22,264 nucleotides of DNA from Neolecta irregularis DAH-3 (GCA_001929475.1 LXFE01000511.1:1-22264), one strand, 5' to 3'; positions 1 through 9,743 are shown, counted from the stretch's first letter. The notes: a model not told the origin generated them from the sequence alone. Numbers and translations are program-made.

Positions 1-1026
1 TCCGATCTAGGGGGCGGGAGGGCGGCAGGGGGGGCCGCACCTATGAGGCGGCGGATGCCGGGGGAGTAGGCGGGCAGGGCGGGGAAGGCGTAGGCGGCGT
101 TGAGGACGGCGAGGGGGCCGTGGGCCTCGAAGGGGGTTGTGTAGTAGCACAGCTTGTAGAGCAGGACGCCGAGGGCCCAGATGTCTTTGGGGGGTCAGCG
201 GGGGCCGCGGGCGGGGAGGGCGGCGGCACCGGACTTTTCGCCGATGGGCAGGCGGCGGTAGACGTCTGTCATTTCGGGGGAGCGGTACTGCAGCGTGGTG
301 TGCTGCTGGATGTCGCGCTCGAGGGCGGCGCAGGCGGCGCGCGAGGCGGGCGCGGGCGTGGGCGGCGCGCAGGAGCCAAAGTCGCACAGCTTGTAGCAGG
401 CGGGCGGCTGGAGCAGCACGTTCTCGATCTGCGGCGGGTGAGCGCGCGCGGCAGATCGGAGGCGCAACCTTGAGATCGCGGTGCACGAGCGGCGGCGCCA
501 GGTAGTGCATGCAGGCGACGGCGCGCACGACGTCGCTGAAGATGGCGAGGATCTCGCGCTCCGAGAGCCGCGCGTGCAGGCGCGCGTTCATCAGGTCGAT
601 CAGCGCGCCGCCGACGCAGTGCTCCATCAGCACAAACACCTCGTAGCCGCCGCCCCGGAGGTGCGCCGCGTGCGAGTCGATGTACGCGACGACGTGGCGG
701 TGGCCGCGCAGCAGTTTCCGCGCCCGTCAGCACCCGCCGCCCAGCCCCGGGTCAGGTACCATGGTCTGCACCTCGGTGCGCACCGTCGCCAGCGCCTGCT
801 TGTCCGGCGCCGCGACCCGCTTCAGCACCGCCGCCCCGCCGCCGCCGTCCAGCGACACGAGGTAGACGTGCGACGACCCGCCTGCCCGTCAGCCGCCGCC
901 GCCCGGCCAGCACTCACCCTCAGACAGGAACTGGTCGATGCACACGCGGTGCGAGCCGACCGTGATCAGCGTGCCTGGCGGGAACGTGCCCGGCGGAGCA
1001 GGCGGGCGGGCGGCAGCGACATCCAT
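1..1026 (-). CDS. Ark1/Prk1/AAK1-type (NAK family) Ser/Thr kinase, 5' part, runs off the left edge
   Basis: About 277 residues are visible. Exons: 918-1026, 760-881, 469-720 (or 717), 230-428, 41-184 and 1-6, separated by introns of 34-45 nt. Seen motifs: glycine loop [12 protein letters not shown], the VAIK-type lysine in VLKRV, catalytic loop HRDLKIENVLL, Mg-binding DFG in KLCDFGSC, and activation segment [14 protein letters not shown], which is typical of this family. The [20 protein letters not shown] block also fits. The family phosphorylates endocytic adaptors and controls cortical actin and clathrin uptake. The start ATG at 1026 is chosen because MDVAAARPP leads directly into the N-lobe ([16 protein letters not shown]). 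Codons are extremely GC-rich compared with the genes to the right, yet intron grammar is the same (CTGAC close to the acceptor). The second intron has no AG acceptor (see findings). The family is certain from the motifs; the orthologue is not. Confidence 0.9.
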
Positions 1027-1041
1027 GGAGGTTGCTGGTGT

Positions 1042-1119
1042 AGACTCAGACTCAGACCAGACTCAGACCAGACTCAGACCAGACTCAGACCAGACTCCAC
1101 ACCAGACTCCACACCAGAC
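1042..1119. repeat. 11/12-bp tandem repeat (CAGACT-rich minisatellite)
   Basis: Four tandem copies of agactcagacc (1048-1091) follow a partial unit at 1042-1047. Two copies of the 12-bp variant agactccacacc (1092-1115) and a final agac come next. The array sits directly upstream of the kinase start codon (1026, minus strand) and downstream of the LMBR1-family stop codon (1138), so it occupies nearly the whole spacer. A short ATTAATAATAAT tract follows at 1123-1134. Confidence 0.9.
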
Positions 1120-1137
1120 GACTATTAATAATAATCT

Positions 1138-3103
1138 CTATGCCCCTGTTGCCCACCCTGCGTCGTCGCTCGCTGTCCGCCGCCGCACCCGGAAAAACTC
1201 CAGCCCGCTCTCCACAGAATTCCAGAGCCGCTCCGCAGACTCAGACAGCCGCTGGCCCACAGTCGCGTCCCCCGCCCCCGCGCTGCTCTCCTCCACTTCT
1301 TCCCGCGCCAAACACCGCCCTGCGAGCATCCCGCTCTCGTCCCACCCCCCTGTCAGTGCTGCCGCGTTACTCATCGTCGCCCAGCCACATACCGCGCTCT
1401 ATCAACGCCCTCCCCTCAAAAGCCCCCTCCGCCGCATCCTCCTCGTCAACCCACTGGCTCAACCCAAACATCGTTTTCGCTCGGTCATAAAGATTCAACA
1501 ACGTCGCTAGCACGGGAACCAATATCGCAAGCGGGAACCAGCTATTCAACCCAGCCCCCAGAGCCGTCAGGTTGACGCTAGATCCAAAAAACTTCTCAAA
1601 CACACTGCTAGACCCCGGCGCAAGAAGCGTGTTGTAATTATAGCTTAGAGGGAACCTGCCCCATCAGCCCCATCCACAAACAAGTCTTCACGTCAACCGG
1701 CACAGGTACGATGCAAAGAAAATCAGTGATGGGGGGTCCGTGTGGTGATTCGGAACTAGTGCAAACAGGTTGAACACTTGCAGCCTGAGCAGTGTCGTAT
1801 AAGTGCACACGGCCATATACGTCAGGATTGCAACCGAGATCAGCTATTTTGTTCAGCAGAGGATCTCGACAAAAGTACCTCCACAAGCGCCCATTTTGGG
1901 CCCGCCCCACGAACAACGATCCCCACAATGCTGATCAAAGGGTGCTTGGCATTGATAAAGATTTCAGAAAAGACAATAATGGCAGATAACATCCCTAGAA
2001 GCACTGCGGTGACGCGTTTGGCTAAAGGAACCACATTAACGTAAAAGTGATATGCAGCACGAGGCGAAAATAGCCCACTTCTCGCAGTGTTAAATCGTAT
2101 CACCAATTCGCCCTTGGATGATGTTCCCGCGTCCATCACATCCTGAATAAATGTAGCTACACGGATCAACGACCCCCATTCACTGCCCGTCAAATTCATT
2201 TCCATATAAAATACATACCTAGTGTACCGTTCCTTCTTCCGAGCAGCAGACCTGACCCTCCTTGTTAAACTCGCAAGATATTCATCATCCACTCGGTCGA
2301 GCGGTATCGGGCTTCGATTGGACCCCCGATGCTCTTGTGCCGATGGACACATTGCAATCAATTCCTTCACCCAGGCTTTGTGTTCACCAAACACTTTATG
2401 TTCCAAAGCAGAAACCTCTGCCCCGACTTCAGCTAGTGTCTCTGAGGCTTCTTCCTTGGCATCCCAGACTATAACAGCACGACGTTCTAGGTCCCGTAAC
2501 TGATACTGCCGCGAAGCGGAATACCACAGCCTTCGTGGGATATTGACGAGACCGTGGCCCATCAGCATGATTACAATGACCAGACCCCATGAATTGGCTA
2601 GTGCAATGATCGTTGATTTGATTGCAGCTCTACCACTTTAAAATAGATCGAGCAACAGCATACGCCGATGAAACCTTGGTAGATGCCAGTATGTAGACAA
2701 GAACCGAACTCGAAATCACAAGGCCAATGATCTGGTTACGAAGATTGGTGAGGAGCGCGCTCTTGAGACGTTTCCAGGGAGCCCGATGACCACTGTCGAC
2801 ATAATTCTGCATGTTTGGAAACACAAACCAAGTGAAAACAGCACAAGTCCACCAGGTCGTTCGCCAAACGACGACAAGCACATTCTCGGGAATGAAAAAA
2901 AGGGGCCGTTGGTTCTTGGTGCTAGAAGTTGATGCGAGATCGAATGGAAAAAGTAACACCACGGAGAACGGAATAAACCATCCTATAAACACAGCTGCAG
3001 GGACATACGCCGGTAAACTGCGCGGCCGAGAGTAGAATGAAAGCAGACCTGCCACAAGACAGCCCACCAATGCAAAGGCAAATACAGTCGGCAGCCAGAC
3101 CAT
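1138..3103 (-). CDS. LMBR1-family nine-helix membrane protein (LMBRD2-like)
   Basis: Reconstructed exons are 2664-3103, 2219-2629, 1879-2182, 1692-1843, 1393-1655 and 1138-1349. They join in phase to 593 residues, with introns of 34-43 nt. Five N-terminal helices include the family landmark LLFPFDLAS near residue 50. A cytosolic helical segment (DLERRAVIVWDAKEEASETL) follows, then further helices containing YMAVCTYTTLLRLQVFNL and PPSLIFFASYLCRLTFPLSY. The last helix lies in LNSWFPLAILVPVLATLLNL. The C-terminal tail is charged and Ser-rich. LMBRD2 proteins are poorly understood plasma-membrane or endosomal proteins; in animals one is tied to beta2-adrenergic receptor signalling. The start is the first ATG before helix 1. 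The gene diverges from QCR8 over a 217-nt spacer. The last exon rises in GC content towards the GC-rich left end. Confidence 0.88.
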
Positions 3104-3320
3104 CGAGTTGCGGGGATCAACTTGCCGGTGTCGTAATCTCCGATAAGCCCCAGAACATGATTCATCATACCATAAAATAATACATAGAATGTGACTACTT
3201 TGATAGTATAAAAGCTTTCAAGCACTTGTGCTTCATAAAAATGTGACGGTGGATGTGGGATTGGTCTCACTTGTTCTCGGATTGACATCAAACTCTTTCA
3301 TAAACATCAAATATACACTT
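3104..3320. promoter_or_regulatory. Divergent promoter spacer, LMBR1-family gene / QCR8
   Basis: A 217-nt spacer lies between two divergent start codons and must hold both promoters. An open frame crosses it on the minus strand from 3291 but has no recognisable similarity and is not needed by the gene model. I see no clear TATA box. Confidence 0.5.
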
Positions 3321-3768
3321 ATGGGCGGTGCCGAAGTACCTTCATGGAGTATGTTCTTCTCTCTTGCACAAGTCATCTAACCAACAGTGGTCTTGTAATC
3401 TTCCTTGTCTGTTCTAATTCGTCCAGGGCTGGTGGGGCAGTTTTAAAGGCCGTAAACAGAGTTTGTACTAGTTTCACTGCCCTCACTGACTGCTTCAGGG
3501 GGAATTACTACCTACACTTTGTCTCCCTTTGCTGCTCGTCCGTTTGCAGGAGCTCTTCACGCCGCCATTTTCAATACCGCCCGGCGAACCAGAGGACAGC
3601 TCTTCTACGTTGCACCGCCATTTATCGCAGGCTATTTTGTCTGGGACTGGGCCAAGAAAAGGTTGAATTTAATTAATCCCTCGGATTCTCATCTTTAGAA
3701 ATGCGTACTTGAATTCCAAAGCTGGACATCAAGAGGCACAAGCACAAGAAGAAGCTTTACGAGGTTAG
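3321..3768 (+). CDS. QCR8: Cytochrome bc1 complex subunit 8 (Qcr8)
   Basis: Small subunit of respiratory complex III in the inner mitochondrial membrane. The preferred model joins 3321-3348, a 2-nt exon 3388-3389, 3427-3460, 3499-3661 and 3699-3768 to give 98 residues; the family is about 94-110. Seen: the N-terminal MGWWGSFKGRKQRGITTY block and SPFAARPFAGALHAAIFNT. A single membrane segment in FYVAPPFIAGYFVWDWAKKR and the C-terminal NAYLNSKAGHQE typical of fungal Qcr8 follow. The two introns around the 2-nt exon are 39 and 37 nt, the standard size here, and the TG they leave restores the family MGWWG motif. The alternative is one 91-nt intron (3336-3426) that loses residues. The last intron (3662-3698) is certain because reading through it would replace the conserved C-terminus. 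Confidence 0.9.
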
Positions 3769-3923
3769 AATATATGCACATCTTCTTTTTGCCTGTGCGT
3801 CTTGCAATGCGAGCCCGAGTCGAGTATCTATGCTATTCTATACCTAAAAGTAGGCACAATTGTATCTAGTAAGCTTTTAACGCATCCATATGCTCTTTCA
3901 TGTATCCCACTTTGTTTTCGTCC

Positions 3924-5956
3924 ATGGCTTATATCGGCGTGACCAATCTCCGCCGTAGCAAGGTTATCAATGAACATCGACATTCGAGCAGCCCAAGCGG
4001 ATGTCCTTCCAAACCCTACTCGTTTACCAAGAGTAGATATGAAATCTGATCCTTTGTCAGAGCGCAGCTGTGACTATGTTTCTGCGAAACCATTAAAGGT
4101 AAAATTACTGATTCGCGGATTAACAACTCCGAGATCCAGCCTGTGCAGATACATACACATGGCCAATCATTTTTGGGAAGTCTGAAAATGACTCCAAATC
4201 ATCTCATATTTCAATCGACTGCACGCGATCTGTGGTATCCATATCCGATCGTGAATACTGTGGAAAGGCGGATACCGTCGGCAGATGGCTCTCAGAGTGC
4301 TCTCAGATTTCGGAATAGAGATTTTAGCTCTATAACGCTTTTCTTTTCGTCAAGGTCCGATTGTGATTATGTATTTGAGCATATCATGGGTCACACTTGT
4401 ATCAGTATGTTCCTGAAGATTATAGGTTAATATCAAGCATCCGTTCTCTGTTTATATGCATTTTCTTACAAGCCTGGCCTCTTGGAGTCCTCGCTTAATT
4501 CGTGGTCCCTGTATGACCCTCGGAAAGAGTTTATACGTCTCGGTGTGAATACGAGAACAAAAGAATGGAGATTTACAAATGTGAATATGAATTTCGAGGT
4601 ATCCCCAGATCATATCAACGGCCTCACGCCTAGAGATGCCCAACCTATCCAGAGCTACTTGTTGTTCCTTCCAAGATCAGTGACAATACTCTGAATTATG
4701 GTTACAAATATCGATCAAAGGGTCGAATTCCTGCACTGACATATATACACACATTGAACAATGTATCAAATCTTCTAGTCGTCAGATTACTGAATCACAG
4801 TGTACAATAACTCGATCGTCTCAACCCTTGGTGGGGATAAAGCAGAACAGATCAATTCAAGACGAGAAGCTGCTGGAAGCTATCTTTGCTACAACACATC
4901 CAGATGGCGTATATGGTTCGCAAGCTAACAACCTCATTATCGATGCTAGGCCAACCAAGAATGCCTTCGCCAATGTAGCTATCGGAGCCGGCACAGAGGA
5001 TATGAATAATTACAAGAACGCACATAAAGCATACCTTGGCATTGACAATATTCATGTTATGAGAGATTCACTCGCAAAAGTTGTCGAAGGTTCAACCAAT
5101 ATCTTGTCATATATGCTAATTTAATAGCCATCAAGGATTCTGATCTCGTTCCCCTCCCTCCAAACCGTGAATTGCTAGCCAAATCTGGTTGGTTGAAGCA
5201 TATTTCAGCAATCATTGATGGCTCTCTTCTTATCACCAGGACGATTCACATCCAACATTCTTCAGTCCTAGTACATTGTTCTGATGGTTGGTCCGTCTTC
5301 TGTACCGATGATATGCAAGCTGACATGCTAGGGATCGTACTAGTCAGTTATCGGCTATTTCACAACTATGTCTCGATCCGTATTATCGGACCGTGGAAGG
5401 ATTTATGATCCTCGTGGAAAAGGATTGGATGTCTTTTGGTCATCGATTTGCAGATAGATGTGATCATCTTACATCAGAAAAGGCCTTCTACACTACCGAT
5501 GGTGGAAATTCAACTCTTGCCTCGATGATAATCAAACCGTTTTTTGGGACCAAAGAAAGCTCACCCGTGTTTCACCAATTCCTAGATTGTACCGAGCAAA
5601 TTCGCCAACAGTTTCCAAATCGATTCGAATTCAATGGGCGGTTTCTGAAGCGTATTTTATATCACTTGTATTCTTGCCAATACGGCAATTTTATATCAAA
5701 CAGCGAGAAACAGCGATGCGAACATCGCGTTAGAGAAAACACAAGGTCTTTGTGGGATTATTTCCTGACTAGAAGATCTGATTTTGTTAACGAGTGTTAT
5801 AATCCTGCTTTAGATCTTCCCGGGGATACAGTTCTTTTGCCTGACCCAAAACATGTGCAGTGGTGGTCAGATGTATTCGGAAGAACAGACGAAGAAATGA
5901 ATTCTGGCCTTTCAAAAGGTGAAATCCTAGGGGTCGGTGTTGACTTTATTAAATAG
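3924..5956 (+). CDS. YMR1: Myotubularin-family phosphoinositide 3-phosphatase (Ymr1-like)
   Basis: It removes the 3-phosphate of PI3P or PI(3,5)P2 on endosomal and vacuolar membranes. Firm exons are 4140-4404, 4438-4598, 4634-4762, 4801-5089, 5128-5290 and 5332-5956, with introns of 33-41 nt. Seen: N-terminal GRAM/PH segment (LGSLKMTPNHLIFQS, then DLWYPYPIVNTVERR), NSWSLYDPRKEF, and YRSKGRIPALTYIH. The active site is VLVHCSDGWDRTSQLSA, the Cx5R signature, and is split by the intron 5291-5331. Then come GFMILVEKDWMSFGHRF, SPVFHQFLDC and FPNRFEFN. The 5' end is uncertain. MAYIGVTNLRRSK at 3924 resembles other myotubularin N-termini and is the chosen start. It may join exon 4140 directly (intron 3963-4139) or through small exons 3998-4035 and 4071-4098. 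A start at 3970 spliced at 4098 is also possible. No C-terminal coiled coil or FYVE domain is present. Confidence 0.92.
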
Positions 5957-6354
5957 CAATTATGAAAACCGGTATATCTACTGATTGGTGCGTTCTCCTA
6001 GAATCCTTTAAAACTCCTTCATAATTAACCAAAACATATTTATGATCGGATATTCTATATGAAATTGTCAAAGGGCCCTGGCGGCTCATCCGAGTTGCCG
6101 TGATTCACGATTTTGATGGATACTGGGATAGGGATGAAAACAAGCCACATTATCTGTAAGATATATCATCAAATATGGTGTAAGGTTTGATTCGTATCAA
6201 TCTACAAGGTTTTGGGTACCGAGGATATTGACCTGAACCGCATCTATCCCATTTGTACCAGGTCCTCATCACACATATTATATATCTGACTCGTGGGGCA
6301 GCTCAGTCGTTGACTAGAACGAAGAGGGCATGGTAGAGCCATACTTGTTGTTCG
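5957..6354. other. Intergenic, between two converging 3' ends
   Basis: About 400 nt separate the myotubularin stop from the provisional stop of the minus-strand gene. It is moderately AT-rich. Possible cleavage signals such as aattatgaaaa occur near 5957. A weakly tRNA-like patch lies near 6295-6375 but does not fold properly. I see no gene in it. Confidence 0.5.
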
Positions 6355-7356
6355 TTAGACCATGGGTTCTAATGTTATCAAATATTTTCTCGGTTTCGAC
6401 GGGAAATTTCCAAAGTCTCGGGACAAGCTTCTGCCAGAGTAAATGTGGTTAATAATTATGCAACCTATGAAAATGTCTTGCGACGAGAGTATGCTACATC
6501 ATGTATGGCATACCCTATGAAACCTTCTTGAACCTTCAAGAAACCAAAAGAATAAACTTCACACCTGACTGCCTTGAAGAAGAACGAATGTTCATCTCCA
6601 CAGTTAAAAACATACACACGTTCTGTTTCGCTTTCCAACAGGATCCACATAGCCCTCTCCAATCAAAACCCAAAGCCCAAGAATGAGAACGGTACGGACA
6701 AATTTTGTCTTTGTGATTTCTGCATCCTGTGAAGAAATACTTGCTAGGACATCTTGAAAGTCGGAGGAAAAGATAATAGCATTCTTTGTAATGCGAGCAA
6801 GGGGTTTGGCCTCAAGACTGAACGGTACCGGGGTTGAGAGCATGACAAATCTCCATTCAAAGCTCCCAGCTTCATCTGAAGATTTTCTGCGCTTGTATCT
6901 GGTCCAGCGACAAATGAACTGGAAATGATTTCGTACGGATGTGAATTCATAGTTCTTCCTGTTCTTGTCGCTGAGATTCGAGATAACAGAGAACATCATA
7001 TCTTCTACCGAAATATGCTCCTTTCCATTCTTCACTCTGAACGCTGCGAGCTTCTGCTCACTGTTCGAATCTACAACCAAGGCGATAGTTTTCCGATGAC
7101 GACATGCAAAGTGACTAGGTAGTTCTAGGTTTAATGCAGGGGATGCGTGGTTCGGTGTTGGTGAACTGAGGAGTTGGAGTTGCAATAGCAATAAGGGTGA
7201 CTTTCCGTAGAACAAAAACGTTCGAGTAGGAGGATAAGCGATAAGATACGTCATTCGCTTCCGCGAAATCGACGTTGAGCCCACCAACGGAGAGGGAGAT
7301 ATCGAGTTACGATCAGGAGAAGCCGATGACTCTGGATTTGAACCACCCTCAGACAT
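6355..7356 (-). CDS. Unrecognised protein, probably multi-exon, 3' structure provisional
   Basis: I do not recognise the family. The main exon (6616-7356) is open for 247 codons. It starts at ATG in a good context (tcaaaATGtc) with a Ser/Pro-rich N-terminus. A hydrophilic body follows (VVDSNSEQKLAAFRVKNGKE; VEDMMFSVISNLSDKNRKNY), then ARITKNAIIFSSDFQDVLAS and a hydrophobic segment FVRTVLILGLWVLIGEGYV near residues 215-235. A GTATGT donor at 6615 and acceptor at 6573 (43 nt) lead to VRCEVYSFGFLKVQEGFIG. Two further short introns (6477-6513 and 6431-6464) then permit an in-phase end at 6355 giving about 295 residues, but this needs a 12-nt exon. It could instead stop at 6594, directly after the main exon, or use another frame (an open frame reaches 6314). 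It is divergent from ARPC5. Confidence 0.45.
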
Positions 7357-8255
7357 TTTGACCAGGGAGACGCTGTGAGATGTGTCTTAGCTGATGATGA
7401 CGATTGCGTGTGAAAACCAGTCCAAGGCTATGGCACAGCAGAATTGTATTTTTAGTAGGGCAGGGGGATGGAGGCCAATGATATATGCGCGACAGACGGT
7501 TGACCGGAACAAGGTCCGGTTGTGATTGGCTAGTGGTGTGGGGAAGGTAGCGGCTATACCTAATCACCGAGTTATCTCCACGGTGCCGGGTAAATACTTT
7601 GCGCGACGCAAGGTGTTGTCGGACGATACGGAATTAAAAACCAGAGATTCCACCCCTTCAGCGGCATATGGAAAACGTCATATGAAGGTAGGTTTTCGAG
7701 TCGATGTCGATACTATCTAGATCGGCGATAGCTGTGGGCACACACCGTTACCCCACCATCGCAACTCCCACCAGCTTGCCACCGCCACCGCCTAATCATC
7801 GGACGGAGCAGAGAGCAGCAAGGGCCGCAGCTCATCCCAGTCGGGCCAGTCACAAGCATCGCCACCCAGCAAAGCAGTAGAAAAGGCCGGCAGGCAGATG
7901 ACGGCAGCAGCCCGTGTGGCGAATCTGTATATAAGTAGCTCCTAGCCGGACTAGCTGGTCGCTAGGCTTTCATCTGATATTCAATTTACTCTTACTCATA
8001 GTATCTACGTCGGCATATCCAATCCAAGTCCACATCGGCACCCAACCCCAGGTCGTGTGCTGACAATTGCTCGTTTCTTCGGTGATTAGACCGTCATGTA
8101 GAAGAAGCTATCCATCTTCCTATTGTCAAATAAACCACTATACAAGAGCTTTAATACTTTCAAGTATGTTTTCATGAGTCGATGAGAAAGGGTGATGTTT
8201 GGGGTGTCGGTTCGTACGCCGCCGAGCTTAATCCTGCTTTACTCCTGATCTCACC
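7357..8255. promoter_or_regulatory. Divergent intergenic region with ARPC5 promoter and leader
   Basis: About 900 nt lie between divergent genes. A TATA box (TATATAAG, 7928-7935) faces ARPC5. Just downstream is a dyad, CCTAGC-cg-GAC / GTC-GCTAGG, at about 7941-7966. The presumed leader of roughly 290 nt contains a start-stop element, ATG TAG, at 8096-8101. It also has a GTATGT at 8164 that could be a leader intron donor, though no convincing acceptor was found. The segment 7740-7900 is C/A-rich with no gene. Confidence 0.55.
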
Positions 8256-8829
8256 ATGTCCGACGGTAGCTTCCGTAAAATTGATATTGATGCTTTTGGT
8301 GACGACCATGTAACCGAGGAAGAATTATATCCGCCAGATCTACCCTCATCAGATGATGTTTACGCGGATGTACAAGGCAGGACCGAACAGGTTCGAAGCC
8401 TATTGAGAAGGTCTGCACTCGCAATCTCTCATGGCTAACTCAAAGGGGCGATGTTCATTCTGCTCTCCCTTTGGTTCTCGCAAACCCTCCTTATGGTGTT
8501 AGAAATGAGAGCGCCAAGGTCTTTTAAGTGACTTCTTCTTTTGCTGATGTCAGTAGGAGATTCATTCCCATACGGTTATGGAGGTTCTAAGTTCAATCAA
8601 AGCATCAGAGATCACTATCTTGCTGAAACAACTTTCACCAGATGACAATGACGTTCTTATGAAGTATTTATACAAGGGGATGGCCAGTCCGGAGACATAC
8701 AACATGGCTGTTTTGTTGAATTGGCATGAAAAGGTACAATTTACTCTTAGCATGCATAACTAATGAAAGCTCGTTGAAGTAGCAGGTAATGGTGCAATTG
8801 TCCGCGCGATTAGTGGATATACAGTTTAA
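8256..8829 (+). CDS. ARC15: Arp2/3 complex 16-kDa subunit (ARPC5/Arc15)
   Basis: Structural subunit of the Arp2/3 complex, which nucleates branched actin at endocytic sites. Exons 8256-8410, 8446-8518, 8557-8733 and 8770-8829 join to 154 residues; the family is about 150. Introns are 35, 38 and 36 nt. Seen: N-terminal SFRKIDIDAFGDDHVTEEEL, the linker LPSSDDVYADVQGRTEQVRS, ALPLVLANPPYG, and the helical core MEVLSSIKASEITILLKQLS followed by DNDVLMKYLYKGMASPE. It ends with VLLNWHEKLVEVAGNGAIVR plus a short tail (AISGYTV). The second intron ends CAGTAG: the upstream CAG would leave an in-frame TAG, so the second AG must be used. The stop is only 26 nt from the stop of the opposing BAG gene. Confidence 0.96.
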
Positions 8830-8855
8830 CTCGTGCTATGCATGAATGACATATT

Positions 8856-9539
8856 TTATTCCTCGGCGCTGCATGTCGTCCTGAACTGTTCATCTACTTT
8901 ATCTAAAAGACTTTGCGTCCACTTGACTGCATTTCTCCGCTTCTGACGTGCTTCGGATGCATCCTCCAGGTCCTGCGGTATATCTATAGCATCTAGGTCG
9001 AGCAGTCTTTGTAAGAGTAACTCTCCTAGACGGGCATGAATTTCCTTGTTCTTAACGGGATCTCTTGTTCAACACCAAGAAAAAGAAACTAGAGGTACCG
9101 GTAGGGGTGGATTTAAGGTAGCCGTCAACTTGCGGGCATAGTTCAATATTTGTGCGATCTATTGATGCTTGGATGATATCAAGGAATGACTTTTTCAAGT
9201 ACTGAGGAGGCTGAGCCTGGTATTATCAGCTATGAATGTCTGGGGGTGTGTCCTTGCATTATCTCGAAAGTCCTCCATAACTAGAACTTGAGCCCCGCTT
9301 CTGATGCCATACTCTGCAAGGGGTTTGTCGTCGTTTGCTAATTCGACACCGGCAAAGTAGTACCGCAGTTTCGGTGTTCCTATGCGACGAGAACAGTGCG
9401 ACTTGAGTTCCTCCAAAGTCGCGCGTTTGGCTGAGATGGCATTTTTTTCAAAGGTTACAGGGAACTTTTCCGTTCCGTACCAGATAGTCAAGGAGTCGGT
9501 CGACGTCTTGGACGACACGACAGAGCGAAACCAGTCCAT
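8856..9539 (-). CDS. Ubiquitin-like plus BAG-domain Hsp70 co-chaperone (Bag1/Bag102-like)
   Basis: Exons 9258-9539, 9099-9216 and 8856-9061 join to 201 residues. Residues about 15-80 form a ubiquitin-like fold (SLTIWYGTEKFPVTF; PKLRYYFAGVELANDDKPL, then EYGIRSGAQVLVME). Residues about 105-198 form a BAG domain: LLLQRLLDLDAIDIPQDLE and ARQKRRNAVKWTQSLLDKVD. BAG domains bind the Hsp70 ATPase lobe and promote nucleotide exchange. The first intron (9217-9257) begins GC (AAT|GCAAGG) and ends CAG; the open frame otherwise stops before the BAG domain. The start at MDWFRSVV is preferred over an upstream ATG at 9617 that would add 26 residues lacking family character. No membrane anchor is present, unlike some fungal BAG proteins. 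Confidence 0.92.
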
Positions 9540-9743
9540 TGCTGGCTGACACGAGCGTGTAGGGAGAGGTTCGACTATGAATAGACTGCGGGTTGAGCGC
9601 TCTGGGGATAAATACATGGTTTAGTGCGCGCGTATCCTGTATGCATTATGTATGCGTTGTATATGCGTTTTGCAGTTGCTCGCACCGGCCGGTCTGCATT
9701 CAGGCTGGGCCTATGCGACTCGCCTCGTCCAGCAGCCGCAGTC
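9540..9743. promoter_or_regulatory. Divergent promoter spacer, BAG gene / CaaX gene
   Basis: A 204-nt spacer. It contains a run of related hexamers (tatgca, tatgcg, tatatgcg) between about 9635 and 9670 that could be binding sites or simple sequence. No TATA box of standard form is seen. Confidence 0.45.

Noticed and set aside
1-1026. Left GC-rich kinase as bacterial or foreign contamination
   Set aside because: It is a eukaryotic NAK-family kinase whose introns share the size and CTGAC-near-acceptor pattern of the rest of the window.
2983-3291. 102-codon minus-strand open frame upstream of the LMBR1-family start
   Set aside because: It is in a different frame from the gene, has no family similarity, and the family normally starts right before helix 1 (ATG at 3103).
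6289-6380. tRNA-like patch (GGGCAGCTCAGTCG and GGTAGAGCC, with GGGTTCTAAT downstream)
   Set aside because: D-arm and T-arm pieces do not pair into a cloverleaf, spacing is wrong and no acceptor stem closes it.
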